Shown: positions 48,201-57,557 of the stretch, one piece after another
Layout of the letters: each line of letters starts with the position of its first letter
Position numbering within the stretch: the stretch's first letter is position 1
NCBI RefSeq assembly: GCF_000177675.1
Contig: NZ_ADGX01000051.1
Coordinates: forward strand, 1-59,314
Length of the DNA: 59,314 bases
DNA from: Parafrankia sp. EUN1f
Lineage (GTDB): Bacteria; Actinomycetota; Actinomycetes; Frankiales; Frankiaceae
Direction: 5' to 3'
Notes under the pieces: model-generated
Seen by the model: only the letters and a program-made list of their open reading frames with translations
What the model was told of the DNA's origin: nothing
Databases searched by the model: none
Program-made: the position numbers and the translations under genes

Positions 48201-49112
48201 GTGAGCGGCACCAAGACTCCCGGCCTCCCCGGGAGCGACCAGGCCCACCCGGCGGCGGTCGGCGTCGTCGACCCGACCGACCTCGCCGGCCGGCTGGACG
48301 CAGGCGAACGCATCGTCCTGCTCGACGTGCGCTGGGCCCTCGGCGACGACCACGGCCACGAGCACTACCTGGCCGGTCATCTCCCCGGAGCGGTGTTCGT
48401 CGATCTCGAGACCGAGCTTTCCGACAAGCCCGGCCCGGGCACCGGCCGCCATCCGCTGCCCACAGCCGAACACCTGCAGGCCGCAGCCCGGCGGTGGGGC
48501 CTGCGCGCCGGCGACGAGGTCGTCGTCTACGACAACAGTGGCGGGCTCGCCGCCGCCCGGGCCTGGTGGCTGCTGCGCTGGGCCGGCCACCGGCAGGTGC
48601 GGCTGCTCGACGGCGGCCTCGCCGCCTGGCTCGAGGCCGGGCTGCCGGTGCGGACCGGTGAGGTGACCGCACCCGCGGGTGACGTGGTGCTCTCCCCCGG
48701 CCAGCTACCGGCGCTCGATGCGGACGAAGCCGCCCGGCTCGCGCGCGACGGCGTGCTGCTCGACGCCCGGGCAGGCGAGCGTTACCGTGGCGAGACCGAA
48801 CCGATTGACCCGCGCGCCGGCCACATCCCAGGTGCGCGCAGCCTGCCCGCGGCCTCGCTGCTCGGGGCCGCCGGTCGCGTCCTGCCGCCGGCGGAGCTGA
48901 ACGCCGCGCTGGCGGCAGTAGGCGTCACGCAGCCCGAGCCAGGCGAGAACGCGCCCGCCGTCGGCGTGTACTGCGGCTCCGGTGTCACGGCGTCCTTCCT
49001 CGCCGCCGCCCTGGCCACGGTCGGCGTGGAGGCGGTGCTCTACCCGGGTTCCTGGTCCGAGTGGTCCGCCGACCCGGCCCGGCCCGCCGCCACCGGGGCG
49101 CAGCCCGGCTGA
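48201..49112 (+). CDS. thiosulfate/3-mercaptopyruvate sulfurtransferase (two rhodanese domains)
   Basis: 303 residues; GTG at 48201 with GGAAGG upstream. The N-terminal inactive rhodanese domain (IVLLDVRWALGDDHGHEHYLAGHLPGAVFVDLETELS) is followed by the catalytic one (VLLDARAGERYRGETEPIDPRAGHIPGARSLPAA). The active-site loop is VYCGSGVTAS with Cys258; a CGSGV loop is the 3-mercaptopyruvate type. It transfers sulfane sulfur to thiols or cyanide. It fits a sulfur-handling cluster with flavin monooxygenases and SAM synthetase. Confidence 0.93.
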   Translation: MSGTKTPGLPGSDQAHPAAVGVVDPTDLAGRLDAGERIVLLDVRWALGDDHGHEHYLAGHLPGAVFVDLETELSDKPGPGTGRHPLPTAEHLQAAARRWGLRAGDEVVVYDNSGGLAAARAWWLLRWAGHRQVRLLDGGLAAWLEAGLPVRTGEVTAPAGDVVLSPGQLPALDADEAARLARDGVLLDARAGERYRGETEPIDPRAGHIPGARSLPAASLLGAAGRVLPPAELNAALAAVGVTQPEPGENAPAVGVYCGSGVTASFLAAALATVGVEAVLYPGSWSEWSADPARPAATGAQPG

Positions 49113-49211
49113 GGGCCAACCTCCCTGTCCCGCATCGTTCCTTCCCGGTTTCCTCCGTCTTCGCCGTATGCGCACCCGTCGTCGCGGGAGCGCCGTCACG
49201 ACATCGAGGTC

Positions 49212-50429
49212 ATGCCAATGCCGCGTCGCCTGTTCACCTCCGAATCAGTCACCGAAGGCCATCCCGACAAGCTCGCCGACCAGATCAGCGACGCGCTGCT
49301 CGACGCCTTCCTGGCCGGCGACCCGCGCTCGCGGGTGGCCGTGGAGACCTTGCTGACCACCGGGCATGTGCACGTGGCCGGGGAGGTCACCACCGCGGCC
49401 CACGTCGACGTCACCAGCGTCGTCCGCCGCACCCTCACCGAGATCGGGTACGACGCCGCGACGGGCTTCGACGGCGCCACCGTCGGTGTGCTGGTCTCGA
49501 TCGGGTCTCAGTCGCCCGACATCGCCCAGGGTGTCGACCGGGCCCACGAGGCCCGGGTCGAGGGTGCCGACGACGCGCTGGCCCAGCAGGGCGCCGGCGA
49601 CCAGGGCATCATGTTCGGCTACGCCACCGACGAGACCCCGGCCCTGCTGCCGTTGCCGATCACCCTGGCGCACCGGCTGTCCGCCCGCCTCGCCCGGGTA
49701 CGCCACGACGGCGTGCTGGACTACCTGCGCCCCGACGGCAAGACCCAGGTCACGATCGAGTACGACGAGCACGGGCCGGTCCGGCTCGACACCGTCGTGG
49801 TCTCCGCGCACCACGCACCCGGGGTCGACCTCGACCTCACGCTCAGCGCCGACATCCGCGCCCAGGTCGTCGAGCCGGAGCTCAAGCGGCTCGCCGAGGA
49901 GAACCTCAACCTGGAGGTCGACGGCTACCGGCTGCTGGTCAACCCGACCGGCCGGTTCGAGGTCGGCGGGCCGCAGGGTGACGCCGGCCTGACCGGGCGC
50001 AAGATCATCATCGACACCTACGGCGGGTCGGCACGCCACGGCGGTGGCGCGTTCTCGGGCAAGGACCCGTCCAAGGTCGACCGGTCCGCCGCGTACGCCC
50101 TGCGGTGGGCGGCCAAGAACGTGGTCGCGGCGGGACTGGCGCACCGGGCGGAGCTTCAGGTCGCGTACGCGATCGGGAAGGCCGAGCCGGTCGGGCTGTT
50201 CGTCGAGACGTTCGGCACCGAGACGGTGCCGGTCACCCGGATCGAGCACGCCGTGACCGAGGTCTTCGACCTGCGCCCGGCCGCGATCATCCGCGACCTC
50301 GACCTGCTTCGGCCGATCTACCGCCCGACCGCCGCCTACGGCCACTTCGGCCGCGACGAGCCGAACTTCACCTGGGAGCGCACCAACCGCGTCGAGGAGC
50401 TGCGCGCCGCCGCGGGCAGGTCAGCCTGA
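49212..50429 (+). CDS. metK: S-adenosylmethionine synthetase
   Basis: 405 residues, full length. Signatures: [20 protein letters not shown] at the N-terminus, [16 protein letters not shown] (ATP binding), [21 protein letters not shown] (phosphate loop) and [19 protein letters not shown] at the end. It makes SAM from methionine and ATP. The start could be the ATG at 49212 or at 49218; GAGG spacing favours the second slightly. The surroundings (sulfurtransferase, GlcD-type oxidase, sulfotransferase) are not the housekeeping neighbourhood usual for metK in actinobacteria, so it may be a second copy. Confidence 0.95.
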   Translation: MPMPRRLFTSESVTEGHPDKLADQISDALLDAFLAGDPRSRVAVETLLTTGHVHVAGEVTTAAHVDVTSVVRRTLTEIGYDAATGFDGATVGVLVSIGSQSPDIAQGVDRAHEARVEGADDALAQQGAGDQGIMFGYATDETPALLPLPITLAHRLSARLARVRHDGVLDYLRPDGKTQVTIEYDEHGPVRLDTVVVSAHHAPGVDLDLTLSADIRAQVVEPELKRLAEENLNLEVDGYRLLVNPTGRFEVGGPQGDAGLTGRKIIIDTYGGSARHGGGAFSGKDPSKVDRSAAYALRWAAKNVVAAGLAHRAELQVAYAIGKAEPVGLFVETFGTETVPVTRIEHAVTEVFDLRPAAIIRDLDLLRPIYRPTAAYGHFGRDEPNFTWERTNRVEELRAAAGRSA

Positions 50430-51955
50430 CGCCGTCGAGCGCCGCCGCTGCCGCTGCCACCGCCACCGCTGGCGGCGCTGGCGGCGGCGGAGCCGGCCTG
50501 CCGGCGGGCTTTCTGCCCGCGTTGCGGGCCGCCACCAGCGCCGGCAGCGTCAGCCAGGACCCCGCAGACCTGACCGCGGCCCGGGCGGACCGGTCCGGCT
50601 GGCCGTCACCGGCACCGCCGGCGGTCGTCGTCCGGGCCGCCGGCGTCGACGACGTGTGCGCGGTGCTGCGCCTGGCGCACGAGTACCGCGTCCCGGTCGT
50701 GCCACGCGGCGCCGGGACGGGGCTCGCCGGCGGCGCGGTCGCCGGCCCCGGCGAGCTGGTCCTGAGCCTGGAGCGGATGAACCGCATCCGCGAGCTCTCC
50801 CCCGCCGACATGATCGCCGTCGTCGAGCCGGGCGTGCGGGCCGCCGAGCTGGACCAGGCCGCGGCCGCGCACGGCCTGCGCTACGCACCCGACCCGGCCA
50901 GCCTCGACATCTCCACCCTCGGCGGGAACATCGCGACCAACGCCGGTGGCCTGCGCTGCGCGAAGTACGGCGTCACCCGCGAGGCCGTGCTGGGGCTCGA
51001 CGTGGTGCTGCCGGGCGGGGAGCTGCTGCGCACCGGCCGGCGCACCGTCAAGGGAGTCACCGGCTACGACCTCACCGCGCTGCTCGTCGGCTCGGAGGGG
51101 ACCCTCGGCGTGGTCGTCGCGGCGGCGCTGCGGCTGCAGCCGATTCCGCCTGGGCAGCCGGCCACCATCGCGGCCTACTTCCGCGACGCGCACGCCGCCG
51201 CGGCCGCCGCCGGCGCCGTCCTCGCCGCCGGTGTGACGCCGGCGCTGCTGGAGCTGCTCGACGCCCGTTTCCTCGCCGCGCTCGACGCCTGGCGCGGGAC
51301 GGACCTGCGGGCACGCGGGCAGGCCCTGCTGCTCGCGCAGACCGACGGCGCGGGTGCCGCGGCGGACGCCGACCGACTGGCGGCCGCGATACGCGAGCAC
51401 GCCACCGTCGTGGAGATCAGTACCGATCCGGCGAGCGCCGACGAGCTGCTCGCCGCCCGCCGGCTGGCGCTGCCGGCGATCGAACGTCTCGGCCGGCCCC
51501 TGATCGAGGACGTCGCCGTGCCCCGCTCACGCCTCGCCGACATGGTCGAGGCGATCGCCCGCATCGGCGAGCGGCACGACGTGGTGGTCGCCACCCTCGC
51601 CCACGCCGCCGACGGCAACCTCCACCCGATCTTCGTCGTCGACCCGGCCGAGGCCGTGGCCGGTACCGGCATCGGTGGGGCAGAGCTGGATGCGACCGCG
51701 GGGGACCCGGGCGCGCCGCAGGTACCCGAGGCGGTGTGGCGCGCCGCCGACGAGGTGTTCACCACCGCGTTGGAGATGGGCGGCACGCTCACCGGTGAGC
51801 ACGGGGTCGGCCTGCTCAAGCGCCGCTGGGTGGCGGCCGAGCTCGGCGACGGCTCCGTCGACCTGCAGCGGCGGCTTCGCGCCGTCTTCGACCCGCGCGG
51901 AATCCTCAACCGGGGCAAGGTCCTGCCAGACCCGGCGAACACGGCGGCCGTGTAG
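50426..51955 (+). CDS. FAD-linked oxidase, GlcD-like
   Basis: About 509 residues if it starts at the CTG at 50426, which overlaps the metK stop as CTGA; the next in-frame start codon is TTG at 50522 (477 residues, closer to family length). The N-terminal 30 residues are Ala/Gly/Thr low-complexity. The FAD domain has [44 protein letters not shown]-type, [23 protein letters not shown]. The C-terminal domain has [32 protein letters not shown] and [14 protein letters not shown]. Members oxidise D-lactate, glycolate or 2-hydroxyglutarate. The likely acceptor and substrate here are unknown. Confidence 0.88.
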   Translation: MTPSSAAAAAATATAGGAGGGGAGLPAGFLPALRAATSAGSVSQDPADLTAARADRSGWPSPAPPAVVVRAAGVDDVCAVLRLAHEYRVPVVPRGAGTGLAGGAVAGPGELVLSLERMNRIRELSPADMIAVVEPGVRAAELDQAAAAHGLRYAPDPASLDISTLGGNIATNAGGLRCAKYGVTREAVLGLDVVLPGGELLRTGRRTVKGVTGYDLTALLVGSEGTLGVVVAAALRLQPIPPGQPATIAAYFRDAHAAAAAAGAVLAAGVTPALLELLDARFLAALDAWRGTDLRARGQALLLAQTDGAGAAADADRLAAAIREHATVVEISTDPASADELLAARRLALPAIERLGRPLIEDVAVPRSRLADMVEAIARIGERHDVVVATLAHAADGNLHPIFVVDPAEAVAGTGIGGAELDATAGDPGAPQVPEAVWRAADEVFTTALEMGGTLTGEHGVGLLKRRWVAAELGDGSVDLQRRLRAVFDPRGILNRGKVLPDPANTAAV

Positions 51956-52123
51956 TCCCGCCCGCCCGCGGCGCACGCAAGGTCCTTTGGCAATCCGCAA
52001 GAAGTGCGGATCTCGGTTGCTGCGGCAGCCAGAATCCGCGCTTCTTGCCCGGAAGCAGCGGTGGCAGCGGAAGCCCGAGACTCGGGGACCCACCACCGTG
52101 CTCAGGTACTCGGCGGTCCAGCC
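51956..52123. other. gap between convergent GlcD-like and sulfotransferase genes
   Basis: GCAAGAAGTGCGGATC near 51995 and CGCGCTTCTTGC near 52037 give an interrupted inverted match (GCAAGAAG/CTTCTTGC), a possible bidirectional terminator. No gene seen. Confidence 0.45.
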
Positions 52124-53059
52124 CTAGTCGATGACGTCCGGTTCGAGGCCGACGGTGAGCCAGTCCGAGTACGACAGGCCGGTCAGCTCCTCCAGACGGG
52201 CGATGTCGGAGGTGAAGTAGGGCAGCACCGCGGCCCGCTCGGCCGGGGTCAGCTTCGGGCGCCCGCCGCGCTCACGCTGCAGGAGGGTGAGTAGCGGGCC
52301 CCGCACCGCCAGGCGCACCGGCACCGGGAAGTGATAGCCGATCTGGCCGCCCGTGCGCAGCACCGCCCGCAGCACCGCGTTCGGCCGGGTGTCCGCCACG
52401 AACGGGGTGACGTTCTGCGAGGGCACGACGTCCAGCAGCCCGGTCTCGACGCCGAGGAACTCGCAGACCCGGTCGAGGGTGGCCTTCGGTTCGTCGCGCA
52501 GGTCGCGGTAACGCAGCAGGAGCACCTGCTCGCGCGGGAACAGCTCGAACAGGTGGGCGAGCTGTTCCCCGTAGAGCCCCTGCGAGACGTAGTGCCAGAA
52601 ATGCGCCCAACCGGCGGCGCGGCGGCTCTCCTCCAGCGCGCAGGCGCGGACGAAGTCCCGCTCCGGCTCGAGGCCGGCGGCCCACAGATGCGTCCAGTTC
52701 GAGTGGGCCCGGTCGACCGGGTTGCGCAGCAGCACCACCAGCCGCGCCTTCGGCAGCAGCCGGCGGATCCGGTTCTGCGCGTCGAGGTCGTAGAGATAGA
52801 ACGGGGTCGCCTCGCCGCGCAGTGCCCCGGGCGGCGCCTGGTCGAACAGCGCCTCGTAGTCCGCGGGCCGCCACACGTGTTCCTGACTGGTCTGGACGTC
52901 GCCGGGCCCGCGCCAGGCGGGCGGCGGCCCGTCCGAGAGGAAGAACTTCGGCTCCTTGACCTGGGACAGGAACAGCTGCGGGTGCCGACTGAGCGCCGCG
53001 TGGATGGCGGTCGTACCGGCCTTGGGGACGCCGATGACGAGGAAGTCGGGCAGGGGCAT
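52124..53059 (-). CDS. sulfotransferase
   Basis: 311 residues from the ATG at 53059, with AGGAG nine bases upstream; a GTG nine codons earlier is less likely. The PAPS 5'-phosphosulfate loop is FLVIGVPKAGTTAIHAAL at the N-terminus, and the 3'-phosphate motif is VVLLRNPVDRAHSNWTHLW near residue 120. The later segment QVLLLRYRDLRDEPKATLDRVCEFLGV is typical of bacterial carbohydrate or lipid sulfotransferases. It moves sulfate from PAPS to an acceptor that cannot be named. It is divergent from the beta-propeller protein at 53.3 kb. Confidence 0.92.
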   Translation of the reverse strand: MPLPDFLVIGVPKAGTTAIHAALSRHPQLFLSQVKEPKFFLSDGPPPAWRGPGDVQTSQEHVWRPADYEALFDQAPPGALRGEATPFYLYDLDAQNRIRRLLPKARLVVLLRNPVDRAHSNWTHLWAAGLEPERDFVRACALEESRRAAGWAHFWHYVSQGLYGEQLAHLFELFPREQVLLLRYRDLRDEPKATLDRVCEFLGVETGLLDVVPSQNVTPFVADTRPNAVLRAVLRTGGQIGYHFPVPVRLAVRGPLLTLLQRERGGRPKLTPAERAAVLPYFTSDIARLEELTGLSYSDWLTVGLEPDVID

Positions 53060-53294
53060 CTCGACACGCTCCTGATGGGGCGACACGACACAGAATCCGT
53101 GTAACGACAGGTGACGACCCGGCGTCGCGTCGTCGTCCGGAGCTTAACCGGTAAGTCCGATCGAAATAGTGGAAAGAGATCGAGAGTGGGCGAGGCCGCA
53201 CGGCGACAACCCGGCGACAGCGTGGCGACGCGGCACCGAACGCCGGCGAGCCCCCGGATCCCCGACATGTTTACCGGCTAAGTAGGATTGCCGC
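53060..53294. promoter_or_regulatory. divergent region with related TTAACCGGTAAGT and TTTACCGGCTAAGTA elements
   Basis: CTTAACCGGTAAG near 53143-53155 is a near-palindrome. A related TTTACCGGCTAAGTA lies just before the GTG of the right-hand gene. They may be paired operator sites. Confidence 0.4.
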
Positions 53295-54212
53295 GTGACA
53301 ACCGGACACGCCGAACGGGCCGAGCACCTTCCCCTCCCCCTGCCTGACGCGGGGGCGATCGTGGTGGGCCCGCCCGGCGACGGCCCGGGCTACTGGGCCG
53401 GCGCGCCCAGCGCGATCCTGGTGGACGGCGTCTACTACCTCACCTACCGGCTGCGCCGGCCCGTCGGGCGCGGGCGCGGCTATGCGGTGGTCGTCGCGTC
53501 GTCCACCGACGGCGAGCACTTCACCCAGCTGGCCACGATCACCCGCGGCCCGTTCGGCGCCGAGTCGCTCGAACGCGCCGCGCTCGCCGTCACGCCGCAG
53601 GGCACCTGGCGGCTCTACGTCAGCTGCGCCACCCCCGACAGCTACCACTGGTGGGTCGACGTCCTGGAGGCCGACTCCCCCGCCGGCTTCGACGCCAACC
53701 GCAGGCAGACCGTGCTGCCCGGAGATGCGCGCACCGCCGTGAAGGACCCGGTGATCAGGTACGACGGCGACCGCTGGCACCTGTGGGCGTCGTGCCATCC
53801 GCTGGAGGACGACACCGCCACCGACCGGATGGACAGCCGCTACGCCACCAGCCCCGACGGTCTGACCTGGACCTGGCACGGCGTCGCCCTGGCACCGCGC
53901 CCGGGGCACTGGGACGCCCGCGGTGTCCGGATCAGCTCCGTCCTTCTCGACGGTGACCGGGCGGTGGCGTTCTACGACGGCCGGGCGAGCGCCGCCGAGA
54001 ACTGGGCCGAGCGCACCGGTGTCGCGTTCGGCACGGGCCCCGGCCACTTCGAGGCGGTCGGGGTGGAGCCGGCCGCGCAGTCATTCGACGCCGACCACGC
54101 GCTGCGTTACCTCTCCGTGGTCGAGCTGCCCGGCGGCGGCTACCGGACGTACTATGAGATCGCCCGCCCCGACGGCGCGCACGAGCTGCGCTCGCAGCTC
54201 CACCCGGCGTAG
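53295..54212 (+). CDS. beta-propeller glycosidase-like protein (GH43/GH32/GH130 fold)
   Basis: 305 residues from the GTG at 53295. The repeats of a five-bladed propeller are visible: WAGAPSAILVDGVYYLTYRLRRP, YAVVVASSTDGEHFTQLATI, AVKDPVIRYDGDRWHLWASCHP, RYATSPDGLTWTWHGVALAPRPGHWDARGVRISSVLLDGDRAVAFYDGRA. The Asp in VKDPVI and acidic residues near GVRISSV match positions used by GH43-like enzymes. There is no signal peptide, so it is intracellular. The sugar substrate, and whether it is a glycosidase or a phosphorylase, cannot be decided. Confidence 0.75.
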   Translation: MTTGHAERAEHLPLPLPDAGAIVVGPPGDGPGYWAGAPSAILVDGVYYLTYRLRRPVGRGRGYAVVVASSTDGEHFTQLATITRGPFGAESLERAALAVTPQGTWRLYVSCATPDSYHWWVDVLEADSPAGFDANRRQTVLPGDARTAVKDPVIRYDGDRWHLWASCHPLEDDTATDRMDSRYATSPDGLTWTWHGVALAPRPGHWDARGVRISSVLLDGDRAVAFYDGRASAAENWAERTGVAFGTGPGHFEAVGVEPAAQSFDADHALRYLSVVELPGGGYRTYYEIARPDGAHELRSQLHPA

Positions 54213-54338
54213 TCGCACCCCACGGGCTCCAACCCCACGGGCGACGCCGTCCGCGGCGCCTGACGCTGATCGCGCCGAGATCCTGGACGGGGCTACGCGG
54301 CGGTCAGGCTTCGCGGTGCGGCGATCAGGCCTCGGGCG

Positions 54339-54830
54339 TCAGGCTTCGAGGCGGCGGAACTGGCTGGCGTGGAACACCAGTGGGCTGATGCCGTGGTCGG
54401 CGTCGAGGTCGTGCACCCGCAGCAGGATGACGTCGTGGTCACCCGCGCGCACCTCCTGCTCGATGCTGGTCTCGATCCAGCCGCTCGCCCCGTCGAGCAG
54501 GACGGCGCCGTGCTCGCTCACCCGCCAGCCCAGCTCGGCGAAGCGGTCATCACCGCGCCCCGCGAGCTGACGGGCCACCCGGTCCTGATCGGCGCTGAGA
54601 ATGCTCACCCCGATGCGGGCCGCGCTGCGCAGCACGGGCCAGGTGTTGGACGTGTGTGCGACGCACAGCGACACCAGCGGCGGCTCGAGGGAGACGGAGG
54701 TGAAGGAGCTCGCCGCGATTCCCACGGGTGCGCCGTCGACCAGAGCGGCCACCGCGGCGACCCCGGACGGGAAGGCACCGAAGACGTGCCGCAGCCGCCT
54801 GGGGTCAAGCGCCGGCAGGGCTGTCACCAT
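54339..54830 (-). CDS. flavin reductase-domain protein (HpaC/DszD type)
   Basis: 163 residues: RLRHVFGAFPSGVAAVAALVDGAPVGIAASSFTSVSLEPPLVSLCVAHTSNTWPVL is the FMN-binding split-barrel signature, and DHDVILLRVHDLDADHGISPLVFHASQFRRL the C-terminal end. It makes reduced flavin for a partner monooxygenase. It overlaps the alpha/beta hydrolase gene by seven bases and that gene follows the NtaA/DszA-type monooxygenase on the same strand, a natural two-component set. Confidence 0.93.
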   Translation of the reverse strand: MVTALPALDPRRLRHVFGAFPSGVAAVAALVDGAPVGIAASSFTSVSLEPPLVSLCVAHTSNTWPVLRSAARIGVSILSADQDRVARQLAGRGDDRFAELGWRVSEHGAVLLDGASGWIETSIEQEVRAGDHDVILLRVHDLDADHGISPLVFHASQFRRLEA

Positions 54831-55606
54831 CTGCTCGCCTCCGTGACGATGATCGGGCTCAGCGCCGGCTCGTTGCGCAGCGCCTCCAGGAACGTGACGA
54901 CCTCAGCGGAGACCGACCGGTGGTGGACGTCGTTGAGCACGTCGTGGTGCGCGCCGCGGACGACGGTGAGGCGCGCGTTCGGCAGCGACTTCGCCGCGCG
55001 GGTGAGCGCGTCGCGGTCGGCGACGGGGTCGGTGTCGCCGACGAGCAGCAGCTGCGGCAGCGCGGCGGTGCTGCCGTAGGCGAGGTCGAGCAGCGCGTCG
55101 GGGACGACGTCGCCGAGGCTCCCCCGCTGTACTGCCGGGTCGTCGCTGAGCACACCGCGATGCACCGGGCAGTGGCTGCGGGCGTCCAGCTCGTCGTCCC
55201 AGCCGCCGGTGGCGTGGGCGCCGTAGCCGGGCAGCCCGGCGAGGACGAGGGCGTCCGGCCGCCAGACGTCCGCAATGGCGCGCTGACCACCCGCGGCGAG
55301 CGCGGCGAGCGCCGCGAGCGCCACCGCGCCGGTGTCCGACCCGACCGCGACGAGCGGCTGGGCCAGCTCGTCTCCCACGCCGGCCACCGCTTGTGACAGC
55401 TGCTTCGCGATCAGCTCGAGCGAGGCGACCGGGTCGGCCGGGTCGATCGCCGGTGCCTCGGTGACCCGTACGCGGTAGGTGTCCGACGCCACGCGGGCGC
55501 CGAAGCGGCGGTAGACGGCCGGGCTCTCACCGCGGCCCGGCACGATCAGAACGGTCCCGCGGGTGCGCAGGCCGCCGGTGGCTTCGAAGTCGAGGTGGTC
55601 GGTCAT
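54824..55606 (-). CDS. alpha/beta-hydrolase fold protein with apparent Asp nucleophile
   Basis: 260 residues, ATG at 55606. The strand and elbow PLVAVGSDTGAVALAAL give a nucleophile elbow G-S-D-T-G, where the central residue is Asp and not Ser. The acid segment is LLLVGDTDPVADRDAL and the histidine segment VVRGAHHDVLNDVHHRSV. An Asp nucleophile is used by haloalkane dehalogenases and epoxide hydrolases, though those have longer cap domains; the Ser one position before could also act. It sits between the flavin reductase and the NtaA-type monooxygenase, so it may hydrolyse a product of that pair. Confidence 0.82.
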   Translation of the reverse strand: MTDHLDFEATGGLRTRGTVLIVPGRGESPAVYRRFGARVASDTYRVRVTEAPAIDPADPVASLELIAKQLSQAVAGVGDELAQPLVAVGSDTGAVALAALAALAAGGQRAIADVWRPDALVLAGLPGYGAHATGGWDDELDARSHCPVHRGVLSDDPAVQRGSLGDVVPDALLDLAYGSTAALPQLLLVGDTDPVADRDALTRAAKSLPNARLTVVRGAHHDVLNDVHHRSVSAEVVTFLEALRNEPALSPIIVTEASRW

Positions 55607-55693
55607 GGTGTCGGGCTCCCGCCGGTTCGGGCTGTGCGGTGGGCCGCGGTACGACGGTGCGCCGCCACGGCAGGACAGTGAGTGAGGGTCAGG

Positions 55694-57061
55694 TCACACA
55701 CCGGCGGGCTGCAGCGTCTGCTGGCGGGCCGCGGTGTGGCGGTTCTCGGGGATGGGCAGCCCGAGATTGCCGCGCAGCGTCGTGGACTCGTACTCGTCCC
55801 GCACGACGCCACGCTCGCGCAGGATCGGCAGGACCTCGTCGACGAAGCGCGCGAACTCGCTGGGCACCGTCACGATGATGTTGATGCCGTCGAACGCGCC
55901 GGCACGGAACCAGCGCTCGATCTCGTCGGCCACGGTGCGCGCCGAGCCGACGAAGGGTGAGTAGTGCGCGCTGAGCTGGTGCTCGACCACCTGGCGCAGG
56001 GTGAGGTTGTTCTCCCGGGCGTGCTTCTTGATGGCCTCCGCCTGGGTGCGGAAGCTGAGCGCACCGGCGTCACCGACCTCGGGGAACGGCGCGTCCAGGT
56101 CGTACTGCGAGAAGTCGTGCCAGCCGAACGGCCGGCCGAGCTCGGCCAGTGCCCGGGCGAAGCTCTTCGCGCCCAGGGTCGCCCGCTGGAGCTCGCGGGC
56201 CTCCTCGTCGGTGTCGGCGATGATCGGCGAGATGCCCGGGAACACGAGCACCTGCTCGGGGTCGCGCCCCTTGGCCGCCGCCCGTGCCCGCAGCTCGGTG
56301 CGGAACGCCTGGGCCTGCTCCAGCGTCTCGGCGTGTGTGAAGATCGCCTCGGCGACACTGGCGCCCAGGTCACGGCCCTCCTCGGAGTCCCCCGCCTGGA
56401 AGATCACCGGCTGCCCCTGGGGGGTGCGCTCCAGGTTGAGCGGGCCGACCACCGAGAAGTACTCGCCGCGGTGGTTCAGCGTGTGCTGGCGGTCGCGGTC
56501 GAAGAACATGCGGCGTTCCTTGTCCCGGGGGAAGGCGTCGGCCTCGTAGGAGTCCCACAGCGCCCGCGCGACCTGGACGTGCTCCAGCGCCCGGCCGTAG
56601 CGGGTCGCGTAGTCGTAGTGCTCGTCCCGGCTGTAGTTGCCCGCCGTACCGGCGTCGCCGCTGGTGACCACGTTCCAGCCGGCCCGCCCACCGCTGATGT
56701 GGTCGAGGGACGCCAGCCGGCGCGCGACGTTGAACGGCTCGTTGTAGGACGTCGTGATCGTCCCCACCAGGCCGATGTGGCTGGTGTGCACCGCGATCGC
56801 GGACAGCAGCGTGAGCGGCTCCAGCCGGCTGAGGTAGTGGTGCGGCGAGTCCGGGGTGATGAACTGGCTGTCCACGATGAAGACGAGATCGAACTTCGCG
56901 GCCTCGGCGGCCTGCGCGCGGGCGATGTACCAGTGGACGTCCACGCTGGCGTTGCCCGGGATCTCAGGGCTGAGCCAGGTGTTGTGCTGCCCTGGCCCGC
57001 CGACCCCGAACAGGACGGCACCGAGCTTCAACGTGCGAGGCTTCAGCGTGCGAGCAGACAT
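55694..57061 (-). CDS. LLM-class FMN-dependent monooxygenase of the NtaA/SnaA/DszA family
   Basis: 455 residues from the ATG at 57061, behind AGGAAAGG. Family length and motifs: LKLGAVLFGVGGPGQHNTW, AQAAEAAKFDLVFIVDSQF, SLDHISGGRAGWNVVTSGDAGTAGNY, ARALWDSYEADAF, FSVVGPLNLERTPQGQPVIFQAGDSEEGRDLGA and VVEHQLSAHYSPFVGSARTVADEIE. Relatives oxygenate nitrilotriacetate, dibenzothiophene sulfone or alkyl sulfur compounds with FMNH2 from a separate reductase, here the gene at 54.3 kb. The hydrolase and reductase follow on the same strand, so an operon of three is likely. Confidence 0.92.
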   Translation of the reverse strand: MSARTLKPRTLKLGAVLFGVGGPGQHNTWLSPEIPGNASVDVHWYIARAQAAEAAKFDLVFIVDSQFITPDSPHHYLSRLEPLTLLSAIAVHTSHIGLVGTITTSYNEPFNVARRLASLDHISGGRAGWNVVTSGDAGTAGNYSRDEHYDYATRYGRALEHVQVARALWDSYEADAFPRDKERRMFFDRDRQHTLNHRGEYFSVVGPLNLERTPQGQPVIFQAGDSEEGRDLGASVAEAIFTHAETLEQAQAFRTELRARAAAKGRDPEQVLVFPGISPIIADTDEEARELQRATLGAKSFARALAELGRPFGWHDFSQYDLDAPFPEVGDAGALSFRTQAEAIKKHARENNLTLRQVVEHQLSAHYSPFVGSARTVADEIERWFRAGAFDGINIIVTVPSEFARFVDEVLPILRERGVVRDEYESTTLRGNLGLPIPENRHTAARQQTLQPAGV

Positions 57062-57557
57062 CGGTGGACCTTTCCTGGTCGGCAAACACGCGCCGGACCG
57101 CCCTCGGACCGGGCGATTCAACACGCAAAGTGACGATCTTGCGCCGGGCATGCCGGACCGACACCCCGAATCGGCGACGATCCACCGCCGGGCGGACCAG
57201 CGACTTCGACGGCCTGAGCGGGCCATGTGCTCAGTGCGGCGCGGCCCCTGGACCGACCGCGCGGCGAACCGGTGCAGCCCAGCCGGCAGAACGCCTGATC
57301 AGAGGGCTGGCAGCGGGCGGGACACGGTCAGCGGCAGCGCGTGGCGGCACCGCGACACACGGCGGCACCGCGACAGGCGAGGTCGATCAGATGACAGCCG
57401 ACGCCCGCCGCTACGATCTCCGACCCGTTCATGGGCCCAGCATGCGTCCGTTTGGCGGCCGGTGTCCAACTACGCTTCACAATGATGATCTATAGCGTTC
57501 CGCGATTATTTTCACCATTCCAGTGAAGATAGTGTGGCCGATAGGTAGCCTGACCTG
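57062..57557. promoter_or_regulatory. divergent region between the monooxygenase and LysR gene with TTCAC-N7-GTGAA palindrome
   Basis: The GC-rich left part (57343-57376) has GGCGGCACCGCGACA twice, 18 bases apart. The right part is AT-rich and holds TTCAC (57511-57515) and GTGAA (57523-57527), a LysR-type interrupted palindrome 31 bases before the LysR start. No gene is convincing in this region. Confidence 0.55.

Noticed and set aside
57064-57495. 143-codon plus-strand frame upstream of the LysR gene
   Set aside because: Arg/Thr/Gly-rich, no motif, and occupies the divergent promoter region.
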